Shown: piece by piece, positions 43,255 to 52,864 of the stretch
How positions within the stretch are numbered: position 1 is the stretch's first letter
How the letters are laid out: every line of letters begins with the position of its first letter
Origin: Anaerolineae bacterium
GTDB taxonomy: Bacteria; Chloroflexota; Anaerolineae; DUEN01
NCBI GenBank assembly: GCA_025060615.1
Contig: JANXBS010000003.1
Location: 193,284 to 257,283, forward strand
Reading direction: 5' to 3'
DNA: 64,000 nucleotides
Notes under the pieces: model-generated
What the model saw: only the letters and a program-made list of their open reading frames with translations
What the model was told of the DNA's origin: nothing
Databases searched by the model: none
Position numbers and translations under genes: made by a program

Positions 43255-44109
43255 ATGATAACGCTTCCGAAGAGATGGGCCCTTTCAGCCGCCGTAGCAG
43301 CAATCGTAAAGTACTCGATCCTGGCCTTTGCCGGTGCCTGGATGCTCCTGCCCTTTTTCTGGATGTTCTCCGCCTCGCTGATGACCCCGCAGGAGATCAC
43401 CCGGCGGCCACCTCCGCTCTTGCCGGCCAGCCCACAATGGTACAACTACGTGGATGTGGCACAGGTGGTGCCGTTGGGGCGCGCTTACCTTAACAGCCTG
43501 TTAGTGACTACGGCCACGGTAGCGGGTATCCTCTTCACCAGCTCCCTATGCGGCTTCGCCTTCGCCAAATACGAGTTCCCCGGGCGCCAAGCCCTGTTCC
43601 TGCTGGTGCTGGCCACTATGATGATCCCCTTCTTCGTCACGTTGATCCCGGTGTTCTACATTGTTAAGCAGTTAGGCTGGCTGAACAACTACGCCGGGCT
43701 CATCTTCCCCGGCATTGTGAGTGCCTATGGCATTTTCCTGATGCGCCAGTTCATCCTGGACATCCCGGACGAGCTGATAGATGCTGCCCGCATTGACGGC
43801 GCCTCCGAGTTCCGCATTTATTGGCAGATCATTCTGCCGCTGGCCGGCCCGGCGCTAGCCACTTTGGGGTCGTTCAACTTTGTCGGGGTCTGGAACGCCT
43901 TCCTCTGGCCGCTGCTGGTGGTGCAGTCCCGTGATCTCTTCACGGTGCCCCTGGCGCTAAATAGCCTGCGGGTCTACGGCGCTGGCGCAGAGTCGTTCAA
44001 CCTGCAGATGGCCGGCACGGCGTTAAGCGTGATCCCGGCGCTGGTGGCTTTCATCTCGTTACAGCGCTACTTCGTGCGCGGGATCGCGCTTACCGGATTG
44101 AAAGGATGA
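43255..44109 (+). CDS. sugar ABC transporter permease, MalG/UgpE type
   Basis: 284 residues, six membrane helices, with the ATPase-coupling loop D-E-L-I-D-A-A-R-I-D-G-A-S-E-F. It is the partner of the MalF-type permease at 41324 and ends in G-I-A-L-T-G-L-K-G, typical for the family. The start is supported by GGAGGG. Confidence 0.92.
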   Translation: MITLPKRWALSAAVAAIVKYSILAFAGAWMLLPFFWMFSASLMTPQEITRRPPPLLPASPQWYNYVDVAQVVPLGRAYLNSLLVTTATVAGILFTSSLCGFAFAKYEFPGRQALFLLVLATMMIPFFVTLIPVFYIVKQLGWLNNYAGLIFPGIVSAYGIFLMRQFILDIPDELIDAARIDGASEFRIYWQIILPLAGPALATLGSFNFVGVWNAFLWPLLVVQSRDLFTVPLALNSLRVYGAGAESFNLQMAGTALSVIPALVAFISLQRYFVRGIALTGLKG

Positions 44110-44152
44110 GGAATCACAGCGCGCGGCAAACGCGCTTCAGGAGTGCGGTGCG

Positions 44153-45325
44153 ATGCGGACGTTGCATCTGATCCTGGCTGCGTGGCTCATAGAGATGGCC
44201 TTAGCGAGCTGTCCGTCTCAGCCCTCGCCAACCGCTCTAGCGCCCAGCCAGGAAATGATCTCAGACGTCAACCTGAACGAGGCCATCTCGTTGGCCGGCC
44301 GCTGGCGCTCCCGTCCCGTCGAGCTTTTCAACGAGGAGATGGCCCAGCCGGGGTTTGACGACAGCGAGTGGGCCGAGGTGGACGCGCCGGCTGCCTGGGA
44401 TGCTCAGGGAATGGCCGATTTGACAGGTAAGGCCGCAGTGGTGGTCTATCGGCGGCAGGTCGAGGTGCCGGCAGTCTGGCAAGGGAAGCGTGTAGGCATC
44501 AGCGCCTGGTTTAACCCGCACAGCTCTCAGGTCTTCGTCAATGGCCAGCGGGTCGAGCCAGAGCGCAAGCCCTTTGCGCCCTTCGCCGACGTCAGCGTGC
44601 TGCTGCGCTATGGGCAGATGAACACCCTCGCCGTTACCACGATCTACGACGGCTATTTCGAGATGGCCGAGGCAGGCCCGCCGCGGATCGGCCTGATCAC
44701 CGAGCGCCCGGTGACCCGGGTGCTGCATGAGGATGTGACCATCGCCACACCCGATGGAAGCGCGGAGGCTACCCTGATCCGGCCGGCCGTCAGCCAGGGC
44801 CTGCCCGCCCTAATTTTGATCGCCACGGGCTCCCACGGTCTACCAGAGAAAACGGCCTGGTTCGACTTCGCGGACGACCTGGCCCGGCAGGGATATGTAT
44901 GCCTGGCGCTGGCGCTCCCCGTCCAACGGCCGGCGGGCGCATTGGCGGCCGTGGAATATCTGCGCTCGCTGACATGGGTGAACCCGCGGCAGATCGTGCT
45001 GTTCGGGGCTGACGAAGGAGCCAAGACGGCGATGCGGGCAGCCGAACAGGACGTCCAGATCCGAGGCGTGATCCTCCTCTCGCCGCCGATGCAGGAACCG
45101 ATTGGGCTGGGCCATCGCCCGGTCCTCATCCTGGCCAGCCGGGAGGATCGACGCGGCCTGGTCCTGGAGCAAGCCCAGGCCATTGCCGAGCAGGTCCAGG
45201 GGCCTTATCAGCTCGTCGCGTTGCCTGGCGACGGACATGGCACCTTCGTCTTCACCAGCGCCTGGAACGCCGCCCGGCGGGCCGTGATGGAATGGCTGCC
45301 ATCAGCCACATCGGAATCCCCTTGA
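44153..45325 (+). CDS. predicted lipoprotein: GH2-like sugar-binding jelly roll fused to an alpha/beta-hydrolase
   Basis: 390 residues. A short signal ends in L-A-S-C (lipid Cys at residue 20). Residues about 40-175 look like the galactose-binding jelly roll of GH2 enzymes (L-A-G-R-W, F-D-D-S-E-W, V-F-V-N-G, V-S-V-L-L-R-Y-G). Residues about 185-385 are a dienelactone-hydrolase-like alpha/beta domain with a His in D-G-H-G-T-F. The nucleophile elbow reads G-A-D-E-G, with Asp where Ser or Cys is expected. It may be a surface carbohydrate esterase with an unusual nucleophile, or a non-catalytic binder. ATG 44153 follows AGGAG. Confidence 0.65.
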   Translation: MRTLHLILAAWLIEMALASCPSQPSPTALAPSQEMISDVNLNEAISLAGRWRSRPVELFNEEMAQPGFDDSEWAEVDAPAAWDAQGMADLTGKAAVVVYRRQVEVPAVWQGKRVGISAWFNPHSSQVFVNGQRVEPERKPFAPFADVSVLLRYGQMNTLAVTTIYDGYFEMAEAGPPRIGLITERPVTRVLHEDVTIATPDGSAEATLIRPAVSQGLPALILIATGSHGLPEKTAWFDFADDLARQGYVCLALALPVQRPAGALAAVEYLRSLTWVNPRQIVLFGADEGAKTAMRAAEQDVQIRGVILLSPPMQEPIGLGHRPVLILASREDRRGLVLEQAQAIAEQVQGPYQLVALPGDGHGTFVFTSAWNAARRAVMEWLPSATSESP

Positions 45326-45374
45326 GAGCATCATCACGCTTTCCCGAGCTACTCGATCTCAGGAGAAGTGAGCT

Positions 45375-47600
45375 ATGCCGCTAGAGCCTTTCATTCCCTT
45401 TGCCGTCTGGTACACGGGAGGCCGCACACGGGCCACCATGGTGCGCCCGCCGGACGCTGACGCCCCTCAGTCCTGGAAAAAGGACCTGGAGACGATCCGT
45501 GACTGCGGCTTTAACGCCGTCCGCTGCTGGGTGGACTGGGCCAGCGGCGAGCCGCAGCCCGGCGATTACCACTTTGAGGCCCTTGACCTGCTGATGTCCC
45601 TGGCCGAGGAGGTCGGGTTGAAGGTCATCATCCAGATCTACCTAGACTCGGCCCCGGACTGGCTGGTCAAATACTACCCTGACTGCCGCTACGTCTCTGC
45701 CGACGGCGTCTCTATTGACTCGCAGGGGGCTCCAGGGTATTGCTACGACCATCCCGGCGTCCGCTCAGCCGCCGAGCGGTTTCTAACCACTCTCGCCAAC
45801 CATGTGAGCTCCCACCCCAACTTCTACGCCTGGGACCTGTGGAGCGAGCCGCATATCGTGCAGTGGGGATACTTCGACTTCCTCCCCCAGCCGGCTGTGT
45901 TCTGCTATTGTCATCACACGGCCCAACGGTTTCGCGATTGGCTGCGGGACAAATATCGGGGCGATCTGGCCGCGCTTAACGCTGCCTGGTATCGTCAGTT
46001 CTCGAGCTGGGACCTAGTGTTGCCGCCTAAGTTTATCTCTCTAATGAGCTATACCGACTACCTGGACTGGCTGCAATTCATCCTGGAGAAGCTGGCCCAG
46101 GACCTGCGCTGGCGACACGAGGTGATCCGGCGCGTGGATCATCATATCACCACCAGCCATTCAGCCGTGCCGTCCGTCCTGACCTTGCCCATCGACGAGC
46201 AAGGCTCGCCAGACGACTGGCTCATGGCCCGCAGCGTGGACATCTGGGGGACCTCACTGTACCCGAAGCACGTGGGGGCGAAGGAAACCCAAGATCCCTC
46301 CTTCCGATCAGCCATGCTCACTTCGACTCGCTCCGCTTGCGATGCGAACGGCGTCCCCTATTGGCTAGGCGAGCTGCAGGGCGGGCACGGGTATGTAGGG
46401 ATGTTCGCCGCCCACATGACCGAGGCCGATGCCCGTAGCTACACCTGGCATTCATTGGCCCACGGGGCTAAGGGGCTATGCTTCTACGCTTGGCATCCAA
46501 TGAGCAGCGGTTACGAGTCGGCCGGCTTTGGCCTGGCCTATCTGGACGGCACCCCCAGTGATCGGGCGATCGCAGCCGGCACCATCGCGCGCATGGTGTG
46601 CCAGCACATGGAGCTCTTCTACCGCGGCAGGCCTCCTCAGGCGCAAGCGGCCATCTGCTGGAACGTCTACGCCAACAAGATGTGGACCTGTATGCGCCAG
46701 CCTTGGCATTACATCCCCAGCCGCAGCTACATCGGCGCCTATCGGGCCCTCTATCGGGCTCGCGTTCCGGCCGACTTCGTGCATGTGGACGAGATCGCGA
46801 CGGGCAAGCTATCGAGATACAGGGCGCTATATCTCCCCTTCGCCTTCATGCTCACGCGTCAGGCAGCGGAGCAAATCGGTGCCTTCGTGGCCCAAGGAGG
46901 CGTGGTGCTGGCGGAGGCCCGCACAGCCTGGAACGATGAGAAGGGGTACTGCGGCCTGGCCGTGCCGGGCTTCGGGCTGGAGCAAGTCTTCGGCTGCCGC
47001 GAGCGGGGCACGCAGGGGGTGGACGAGAACACTCCTATCCCCATTCGGATCGTCCGCGCGCATCCGCTGATCCCGCTCTTGTGGCCTGGCGATATTGTGT
47101 TCGGGTCGAGGTTCCGGGAGGTGCTGGACCCCCTGGCTGATGACGCTGTGGTGATCGGCGAGTTCGAGGATGGCTCCCCAGCTATTGTCGCCCATCGCTA
47201 TGGACAGGGTTGGGCCCTCTTCGTGGGCACGTTGCTGAGCCTGGCGTTCTATCGCTTTCAAGACGTCAACGCTGAGAAATTGCTCAGTGGGCTGTTACAG
47301 GCAGCCGGCATTGAGCCGCCGGTAACGGTAACCGGAGTGTCCGAGGCGGCGGACATCGAGCCGCGGCTTCTAGAGGGGATCAGTGACGATGGCCACCCCT
47401 ATGCGATTTTCTTCGCCTTTAACCACGGTTTGCAGGAGCTAGAGCCAGGGTTTGAGTTAAAGGCGCCTGGAGATCGTTGCCAGGTGATCGACCTGATTAC
47501 CGGGGAGGCTGTGCCCTGCCAGATTCGGGATGGCTGTCTAAGCCTGAGCCGGCGTCTGCAACCAACCGAGATCTGGGTGGTGCTCATCATCACCTCGTAG
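45375..47600 (+). CDS. GH42-like beta-galactosidase
   Basis: 741 residues, a diverged GH42 relative. In the N-terminal TIM barrel the acid/base is Glu158 in W-S-E-P-H and the nucleophile Glu333 in L-G-E-L-Q. An amidotransferase-like trimerisation domain (I-G-A-F-V-A-Q-G-G-V-V-L-A-E) and a C-terminal beta domain follow. The pairs differ from the classical N-E/M-E context, so substrate may differ. No signal peptide is seen; it should act on sugars imported by the operon's transporter. It is the last gene of the operon. Confidence 0.85.
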   Translation: MPLEPFIPFAVWYTGGRTRATMVRPPDADAPQSWKKDLETIRDCGFNAVRCWVDWASGEPQPGDYHFEALDLLMSLAEEVGLKVIIQIYLDSAPDWLVKYYPDCRYVSADGVSIDSQGAPGYCYDHPGVRSAAERFLTTLANHVSSHPNFYAWDLWSEPHIVQWGYFDFLPQPAVFCYCHHTAQRFRDWLRDKYRGDLAALNAAWYRQFSSWDLVLPPKFISLMSYTDYLDWLQFILEKLAQDLRWRHEVIRRVDHHITTSHSAVPSVLTLPIDEQGSPDDWLMARSVDIWGTSLYPKHVGAKETQDPSFRSAMLTSTRSACDANGVPYWLGELQGGHGYVGMFAAHMTEADARSYTWHSLAHGAKGLCFYAWHPMSSGYESAGFGLAYLDGTPSDRAIAAGTIARMVCQHMELFYRGRPPQAQAAICWNVYANKMWTCMRQPWHYIPSRSYIGAYRALYRARVPADFVHVDEIATGKLSRYRALYLPFAFMLTRQAAEQIGAFVAQGGVVLAEARTAWNDEKGYCGLAVPGFGLEQVFGCRERGTQGVDENTPIPIRIVRAHPLIPLLWPGDIVFGSRFREVLDPLADDAVVIGEFEDGSPAIVAHRYGQGWALFVGTLLSLAFYRFQDVNAEKLLSGLLQAAGIEPPVTVTGVSEAADIEPRLLEGISDDGHPYAIFFAFNHGLQELEPGFELKAPGDRCQVIDLITGEAVPCQIRDGCLSLSRRLQPTEIWVVLIITS

Positions 47601-47690
47601 CAGGCGGATCGGAGGGCGTAAAGGGGCATGGAATGAGCTGCAACATTGGGTACATCCGCTCCGGATAGATTGGGCTCGTGGTCAGAGCGG

Positions 47691-48140
47691 GGGTACTCTG
47701 TCGCGCCGGCCATGTTGATCGTCATGGCACTAGCGTGGTCTCCATACACTTCGGCGCAGCGCCACAGGTCGGTTGGCGGCTGTATGGGGTCAAGCTCGTC
47801 ATCATCGCAGTGATCGCTCAGGCGTTATGGGAGCTGAGCCGGAAAGCTGTTCAGAGACCCCTGAAGGCGCTGATCGGCCTGGCGGTGTTTGCCTTATGGC
47901 TTTCCCCATGTCAGCTAGGTAACCCATGGATCCTACGCCTGCGGAGCTCGCCCTGGACCGGCGGGATGCTGGATGCGTGAACGTTGCCTCGCTGGGATTA
48001 ATAGCCGCAGTGACTTGGCAATTGGGTTGGGCCTTGTCAGTGGATCCGCTGACTATAGCGCTGGCGCTCATCAGCGTCGTGCTGCTTTTTCGGTTCCGGG
48101 GCAACTCCACGTGGCTGAAGCTAGGCGGGGCCGTTGTGGA
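47691..48140 (+). pseudogene. chrA: decayed chromate transporter (chrA) fragment
   Basis: Segments characteristic of ChrA are spread over three frames. A-P-A-M-L-I-V-M-A-L-A-W is in one frame (to about 47738). A-P-Q-V-G-W-R-L-Y-G-V-K and the following helix are in the next (about 47742-47976). V-N-V-A-S-L-G-L-I-A-A-V-T-W-Q-L-G and L-L-F-R-F-R-G-N-S are in the third (from 47977). The join at 47976 is explained by loss of one base in a D-G-V-N-V sequence. The first half of the gene and an internal part are missing. It lies between the second sugar operon and the alpha-mannosidase gene. Confidence 0.75.
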
Positions 48141-48199
48141 GTTTGTGAATTCGGCTCTCCGATCAAAGAGCAACCCCACAATACGGCCCCGTTCAGGCT

Positions 48200-51100
48200 T
48201 CATCTCAAACGCAGTCGCAGCGTGCGAATCTGATAGGGAGTGAAGGACAACATCACCGCGTGATCGCCTTGTACCGGCAAAGCCATCTCGTTGCGCTCTA
48301 GCAGGTTCGTCTCCCAGGCGCCGATGATAGGCCGGCTACACCGGATGGTAACTGGGCCCCGCTGGCGATAGCACTCATACAGCCGCAGGATCAGACCATC
48401 CCCGTTCTCTGCCCGTTTCACCGTCTCTAAGATCACATGGGGAGCGTCTATCTGAAACAGGCTGTCGGCGAGCGGCAGCGTGCCGCCTTGGCCGACAAAT
48501 GGCCGTAAGATCAAGGGATCGTTCAGCTCGTAAGCCGCGCGCACTGTTCCATTGCGCCAGTCACCCGGGTGTGGAAACAGCGAGTAGGTGAACGTGTGAT
48601 GTCCTTCGTCTGCATGCGGGTCGGGAAAGTCGGGCGAGCGCAATAGCGACAGGCGCAGCACATTGTCCCGTACATCGTTGCCGTACTTACAATCGTTAAG
48701 CAGGGAAACCCCGTAATCCCCCTCGGATAGGTCGGCCCACTTATGCACTGCCGTCTCGAAGCGTGCCCAATCCCACGAGGTGTTGCGATGAGTGGGTCGT
48801 TCCACGTTTCCAAATTGGATGTCGAACGTCGCCCGGGGCGAGAGCACGTCCACTGGGAAGGCCACCTTGAGCAGGATATCCTTCTCTCGCCATTCCACCT
48901 CGGTGTGAAAGTCCAGCCGTCGGCTGTCCGCATCCAAGGAGATGCGCTGCTCGATCTCCGAGTTGAGTAGCCGAAGGCGCACACGCAGAGCCTGCCGTAA
49001 CGGCCCCGCCTCGATCACCTCGATCTCCCCTGGCTCCTCCACTGTCCACATCTTGTCGTCGAAGAAGATGTCCACGTCCCAGGCTGGCCAGTTCATCGGC
49101 TTGTCCTGAAACGCCTGGAGCTGATTACTGATGGCGCCGTGCGGCAGCACCTCACGCGAGACATCCTTGTCGAACAGCCGAACTAGCTCCCCCCTCCCAT
49201 TGAACTCAGCGCGCAGGTGGAGGTTTTCCAGCACCCATCGGCCGGATGACGCGACCAGCGCACTAGGGGTAACCGCTGAGGATTTCTCTTCGTCGGGAGG
49301 CAGTGGCACGGCGTCTACGAGCTTGTACACCCGATAGCCAATGGCCGGCACGTTTGCCTGAAATAGGACGCGATCGCCAGCCCGTTGCATAGGGACTAGC
49401 GCATCGGTCTCAGCGTCGGCTAGCGCTTTGCCTTCAGGTATCATTTCCGCCGGCACTTCGACGATCTGTCGGCGATCCCAGCTCAGCGCGTTGTACACCA
49501 GCACGCCTGGCTGGCCAGCGGGCAAGCTCGTCGACGCCGCGATGTGATCCAGGGCCCGATCCCTCGCCGACTCGCCCAGCTCCCTAACTCGCTGGTATTC
49601 TTTAGCGCTGTCCTCGTAGACCTCGTGGATGGATGAGCCAGGGATGATGTCGTGGAACTGGTTGCGACAGATGATCGTCCACGCCTCAGTGAAGTCAACA
49701 GCAGGGTAGGGAGCTCCCAGCAGCCAAGCGGCCGCGGCGGCCAGCTCGGCCTGGTGCATCAACACCTCCGACTTGCGGTTAGCGCGCTTATTGCGTGCCT
49801 GGGTAGTGAGCGTGCCGCGATGGTATTCCAGGTAGAGCTCGCCATTCCAAGTGGGTAGGTCGCGGGCGTGTTTCTCTAGGTTGCGGAAGAACTCGACTAC
49901 GGTGCCCATGCGCACCTGTGGCGTGCCGGGGATCGAAGCTAGGGCGCGAGCGCGCTCTACCATCTCCAGGGTGGGACCGCCGCCACCATCCCCAAAGCCG
50001 AAGGCCGTTAACAGCTCGCAGTGATGCTCTTTCTGCTGGTAGTTGCGCCAGGTGCCCAGCGCCTCTTGGCCCGTCATCATGGCGTTATAGGTGGACGCGT
50101 AGGCGCCTGGATCAGGCGTGGTAATGAAATGGGTGAGCACCTTTGTGCCATCCAAGCCCTGCCACCAGAACGAGTCATAAGGCAGGCGATTGTACTGGCT
50201 CCAGCCGATCTTGATCGTCATGAAATACTCGAGCCCAGCCCGTTTGATAAGCTGCGGCAGTGCCCAGGCGTAGCCGAACACGTCGGGGAGCCACAGCACC
50301 GGGCTTTCCTCCCGACCGAACTCTCGCCGGAAGAAGCTGCGGCCCAACAGGAACTGGCGGACCAATGACTCGCCGCCGGAGATGTTACAGTCAGCCTCCA
50401 CCCACATGCCGCCGATGATCTCCCAGCGCCCCTCGGCCACGCGACGCTTGATCTGTTCATAGAGATGTGGGTAATCCTCTTTGACGTACTGATAGAGCTG
50501 CGGCTGCGATTGGGTGAAATGAAAGTCGGGGTATTGCTCCATCAGCCGAAGCTGGGTGGCGAAGGTATGGGCCGCCTTCTCGCGAACGCGGGCCAGCGTC
50601 CACAGCCAGGCGACGTCAATGTGCGCATGGCCAGCGGCCACAATCTTCACCGGCGCAGGCGCGTGACGGGCCAGCCCAGCTTCCAGCGCGGCTAGCGCCG
50701 CTGGCACTGAGCCATAGAAGTCGCCGCCCACGCGAAAATCCAGCAACTGGAAGGCTTCATCCAATGCGTCGAGGATGGCCCATCGAGCAGGCTCATCCTC
50801 GTCCATGTGGCGGGCCGCGTCCAGCGCGGCCTCGGCCGTGTGCAACAGCCGGCGCGTGGGCATGTCCACCGTCACCAGCTCCACCCCCCAGAAAATCTGT
50901 TCGAAGGGCAGGTCGGTAGTCCAGCGGTTCATGGTGCACCAGGCGTGTAGCCGGAGATCGAAAGTCTCGCCTCCTTGGGCCGGATCGGCCAGCAACAGCT
51001 CTTTGTGGTTGCGGTCAATCCCCTGGACAGCGATGCCGTTCAGATAGGCCATCGCCTCAGAGTGGACGGGGATCATGGGGTGGCTCAGGCTGATGTAGAC

Positions 51101-51355
51101 AGCTACGCGTTGGCCGGCCCACTCAGGTGGGATGCGGAGCTCAGCCCAGAACCAGCGCCACTGGTCCCAGCCCCCCCACATCTGCCCTGGCGCAATCGGC
51201 TGCCAGGAACTGGGATCGGCTGTAACGCCATCTGGCAGATCAGTAGCGCTGATGCGCACCACCACCGGACGGCGTTCCCGGTAGATGCGGAGGCTCACAT
51301 CGCGAAGGAGACGTTCCAGCTTTTCGACAGTGAAGCGGATTTTGTGTTTGCCCAT
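48200..51355 (-). CDS. GH38 alpha-mannosidase
   Basis: About 1,051 residues, full length for bacterial GH38. Around residue 240, A-H-I-D-V-A-W-L-W-T provides zinc-binding His and Asp. The nucleophile Asp is in V-E-A-D-C-N near residue 320. Helical mid domain and large C-terminal beta domains (with E-V-E-W-R-E-K-D, H-T-F-T-Y-S-L-F-P-H) are present. It hydrolyses alpha-mannosidic bonds with retention. No signal peptide, so it is cytoplasmic. ATG 51355 with GGAG upstream is preferred to the open frame up to 51475, which would overlap the promoter. It is divergent from a LacI regulator and an Opp/Dpp-type transporter. Confidence 0.93.
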   Translation of the reverse strand: MGKHKIRFTVEKLERLLRDVSLRIYRERRPVVVRISATDLPDGVTADPSSWQPIAPGQMWGGWDQWRWFWAELRIPPEWAGQRVAVYISLSHPMIPVHSEAMAYLNGIAVQGIDRNHKELLLADPAQGGETFDLRLHAWCTMNRWTTDLPFEQIFWGVELVTVDMPTRRLLHTAEAALDAARHMDEDEPARWAILDALDEAFQLLDFRVGGDFYGSVPAALAALEAGLARHAPAPVKIVAAGHAHIDVAWLWTLARVREKAAHTFATQLRLMEQYPDFHFTQSQPQLYQYVKEDYPHLYEQIKRRVAEGRWEIIGGMWVEADCNISGGESLVRQFLLGRSFFRREFGREESPVLWLPDVFGYAWALPQLIKRAGLEYFMTIKIGWSQYNRLPYDSFWWQGLDGTKVLTHFITTPDPGAYASTYNAMMTGQEALGTWRNYQQKEHHCELLTAFGFGDGGGGPTLEMVERARALASIPGTPQVRMGTVVEFFRNLEKHARDLPTWNGELYLEYHRGTLTTQARNKRANRKSEVLMHQAELAAAAAWLLGAPYPAVDFTEAWTIICRNQFHDIIPGSSIHEVYEDSAKEYQRVRELGESARDRALDHIAASTSLPAGQPGVLVYNALSWDRRQIVEVPAEMIPEGKALADAETDALVPMQRAGDRVLFQANVPAIGYRVYKLVDAVPLPPDEEKSSAVTPSALVASSGRWVLENLHLRAEFNGRGELVRLFDKDVSREVLPHGAISNQLQAFQDKPMNWPAWDVDIFFDDKMWTVEEPGEIEVIEAGPLRQALRVRLRLLNSEIEQRISLDADSRRLDFHTEVEWREKDILLKVAFPVDVLSPRATFDIQFGNVERPTHRNTSWDWARFETAVHKWADLSEGDYGVSLLNDCKYGNDVRDNVLRLSLLRSPDFPDPHADEGHHTFTYSLFPHPGDWRNGTVRAAYELNDPLILRPFVGQGGTLPLADSLFQIDAPHVILETVKRAENGDGLILRLYECYRQRGPVTIRCSRPIIGAWETNLLERNEMALPVQGDHAVMLSFTPYQIRTLRLRLR

Positions 51356-51416
51356 AGCCTGCTCCAATGTAAAATGTGTGGTGTGAACGGCGCGCGATCT
51401 GGCGGAGATGGGCGAG

Positions 51417-51445
51417 ATTATAGCACATGGGCCCAAAGACGTAAA
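51417..51445 (-). promoter_or_regulatory. promoter of the GH38 alpha-mannosidase gene
   Basis: On the minus strand: TTTACG (51445-51440), 17 bases, TATAAT (51422-51417). The ATG at 51355 is about 62 bases downstream. Confidence 0.65.
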
Positions 51446-51468
51446 CTCGGAAACGTGAAAAGCGTCGC

Positions 51469-51498
51469 TTGACAAAGAGGCCCCTGTTGTGATATAGT
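51469..51498 (+). promoter_or_regulatory. promoter of the lacI-type gene
   Basis: TTGACA (51469-51474), 18 bases, TATAGT (51493-51498). Confidence 0.65.
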
Positions 51499-51505
51499 AT
51501 ATCCA

Positions 51506-51523
51506 AACGATTGGACAATCGTT
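51506..51523. promoter_or_regulatory. probable LacI-family operator
   Basis: Perfect 18-bp palindrome: AACGATTG (51506-51513), GA, CAATCGTT (51516-51523). It begins seven bases after the -10 and so covers the expected start of transcription of the lacI-type gene. No second copy was noticed before the transporter genes. Confidence 0.65.
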
Positions 51524-51659
51524 CAGAAGCGGCGGGTTTTGACCTCGCTGATCTTAAAGGGGTTAGGGCCTTCTTGTAGAGTTCCTCGGAAAGGCCCGCG
51601 AACAGAGAGCGCAGTGGTCATTATCTCCCCTCCAGCGGCATGAGCGTGATAGACCTCAT

Positions 51660-52682
51660 ATGCCGACCATTAAGGATGTCGCACAGCGCGCTGGCGTATC
51701 ACCCACAACCGTCTCATATGTGCTGAACAAGAGCCGTTTCGTCAGCCCTGAGACCGAGGCTCGTGTTCGACAGGCCATCCAGGATCTCAATTACCAACCT
51801 GATCATGTCGCTCGCAGCCTGCGCGCCAAGCGCACTATGACGGTGGGTATGCTCGTCTCCGACATCGCGAACCCTTTCTATGCCGATGTCGTGCGGGGCG
51901 CCCAGGATGTGCTGAGCGACAAGGATTATAGCCTGATCTTGTGCAACACCGATGAAGCGCCTGATCGAGAGTTAGCCACGCTGCAGGTGCTCATCCAGAA
52001 GAAAGTGGATGGCCTGATCGTGGTCGCCACAGGCGCCAACGTCGAGCCGCTGCGCGAGGCCAGTAACGCGGGCGTGTCCATTGTGCTGGTGGATCGGCAA
52101 TTGCCTGGCAACTGGCTGGATACGGTGCTGGTGGACGACGAGCGGGGCGCTTATGAGGCTGTTCGGCATCTGTTGGAACTCGGGCATCGCCGGATCGGGG
52201 CGATCGTGGGGCGGATCGGCATCAGTACCACTGACAACCGCCGTCGAGGCTACGAGGCGGCCCTGCGTGATTTTGGCGTGACGGTGGATCCGACCTTGGT
52301 TCAGACCGGCCACTCCACGATCCAAGGGGGGATCGTCGCCGCCCGTGTCCTGCTGGATCGCGAGCCACGTCCAACGGCCATCTTCGCCGGCAACAACTTG
52401 ATGACGGTAGGGGTATTTCTGGCCCTTAAAGAGCGAGGCCTGCGATGTCCGGAGGACATCGCCGTCGTCGGGTTTGATGACATGGTATGGCTAGCTGCCT
52501 TCACCCCAGGGTTAACGACGGTCGCCCAGCCAAGTTATGAGCTGGGCAAGCGAGCGGCCGAGCTATTGCTGGATCGGCTGACCGGCCACCAGCCGGAGAG
52601 CCCGCGCATTATCGTCCTGCCGACCAGACTGGTCATCCGTGAGTCATGTGGACATCACCTGCATCGGGTTCTCGTCGGATGA
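51660..52682 (+). CDS. LacI family transcriptional regulator
   Basis: 340 residues. The N-terminal helix-turn-helix and hinge read I-K-D-V-A-Q-R-A-G-V-S-P-T-T-V-S-Y-V-L-N, then N-Y-Q-P-D-H-V-A-R-S-L-R. A type I periplasmic-binding-like effector domain follows (N-P-F-Y-A-D-V-V-R-G, G-F-D-D-M). It probably represses itself, the Opp/Dpp-type operon downstream and perhaps the divergent alpha-mannosidase, relieved by a manno-oligosaccharide or related sugar (inference from neighbours). Confidence 0.93.
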   Translation: MPTIKDVAQRAGVSPTTVSYVLNKSRFVSPETEARVRQAIQDLNYQPDHVARSLRAKRTMTVGMLVSDIANPFYADVVRGAQDVLSDKDYSLILCNTDEAPDRELATLQVLIQKKVDGLIVVATGANVEPLREASNAGVSIVLVDRQLPGNWLDTVLVDDERGAYEAVRHLLELGHRRIGAIVGRIGISTTDNRRRGYEAALRDFGVTVDPTLVQTGHSTIQGGIVAARVLLDREPRPTAIFAGNNLMTVGVFLALKERGLRCPEDIAVVGFDDMVWLAAFTPGLTTVAQPSYELGKRAAELLLDRLTGHQPESPRIIVLPTRLVIRESCGHHLHRVLVG

Positions 52683-52864
52683 TATGGAGCCTGGTTCCAA
52701 ACCGAATGACTTGATCAGGCCAGTGTAATCTAACCGAGGATAAGGAGGTGGTGCGCCAGAGGCTCATACCAGATATCTTTACAATCTCCCTTAAAGGGGG
52801 CGGGACAACGGTTTATATCGGCAACTCTTCCAATCTTCTCAACAATGCTTTAGGAGGGATTCCC

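Larger units (their letters stand above)
51356..51659. other. 304-bp divergent regulatory region
   Basis: It holds the promoters of the GH38 gene (minus) and the lacI-type gene (plus), and an 18-bp perfect palindrome. The lacI leader is about 155 bases; 51524-51640 shows no other recognisable element. Confidence 0.6.

Noticed and set aside
47926..48243. 105-residue frame as a separate small membrane protein
   Set aside because: Its sequence continues the chromate transporter remnant from the preceding frame, so it is part of a pseudogene rather than a gene.
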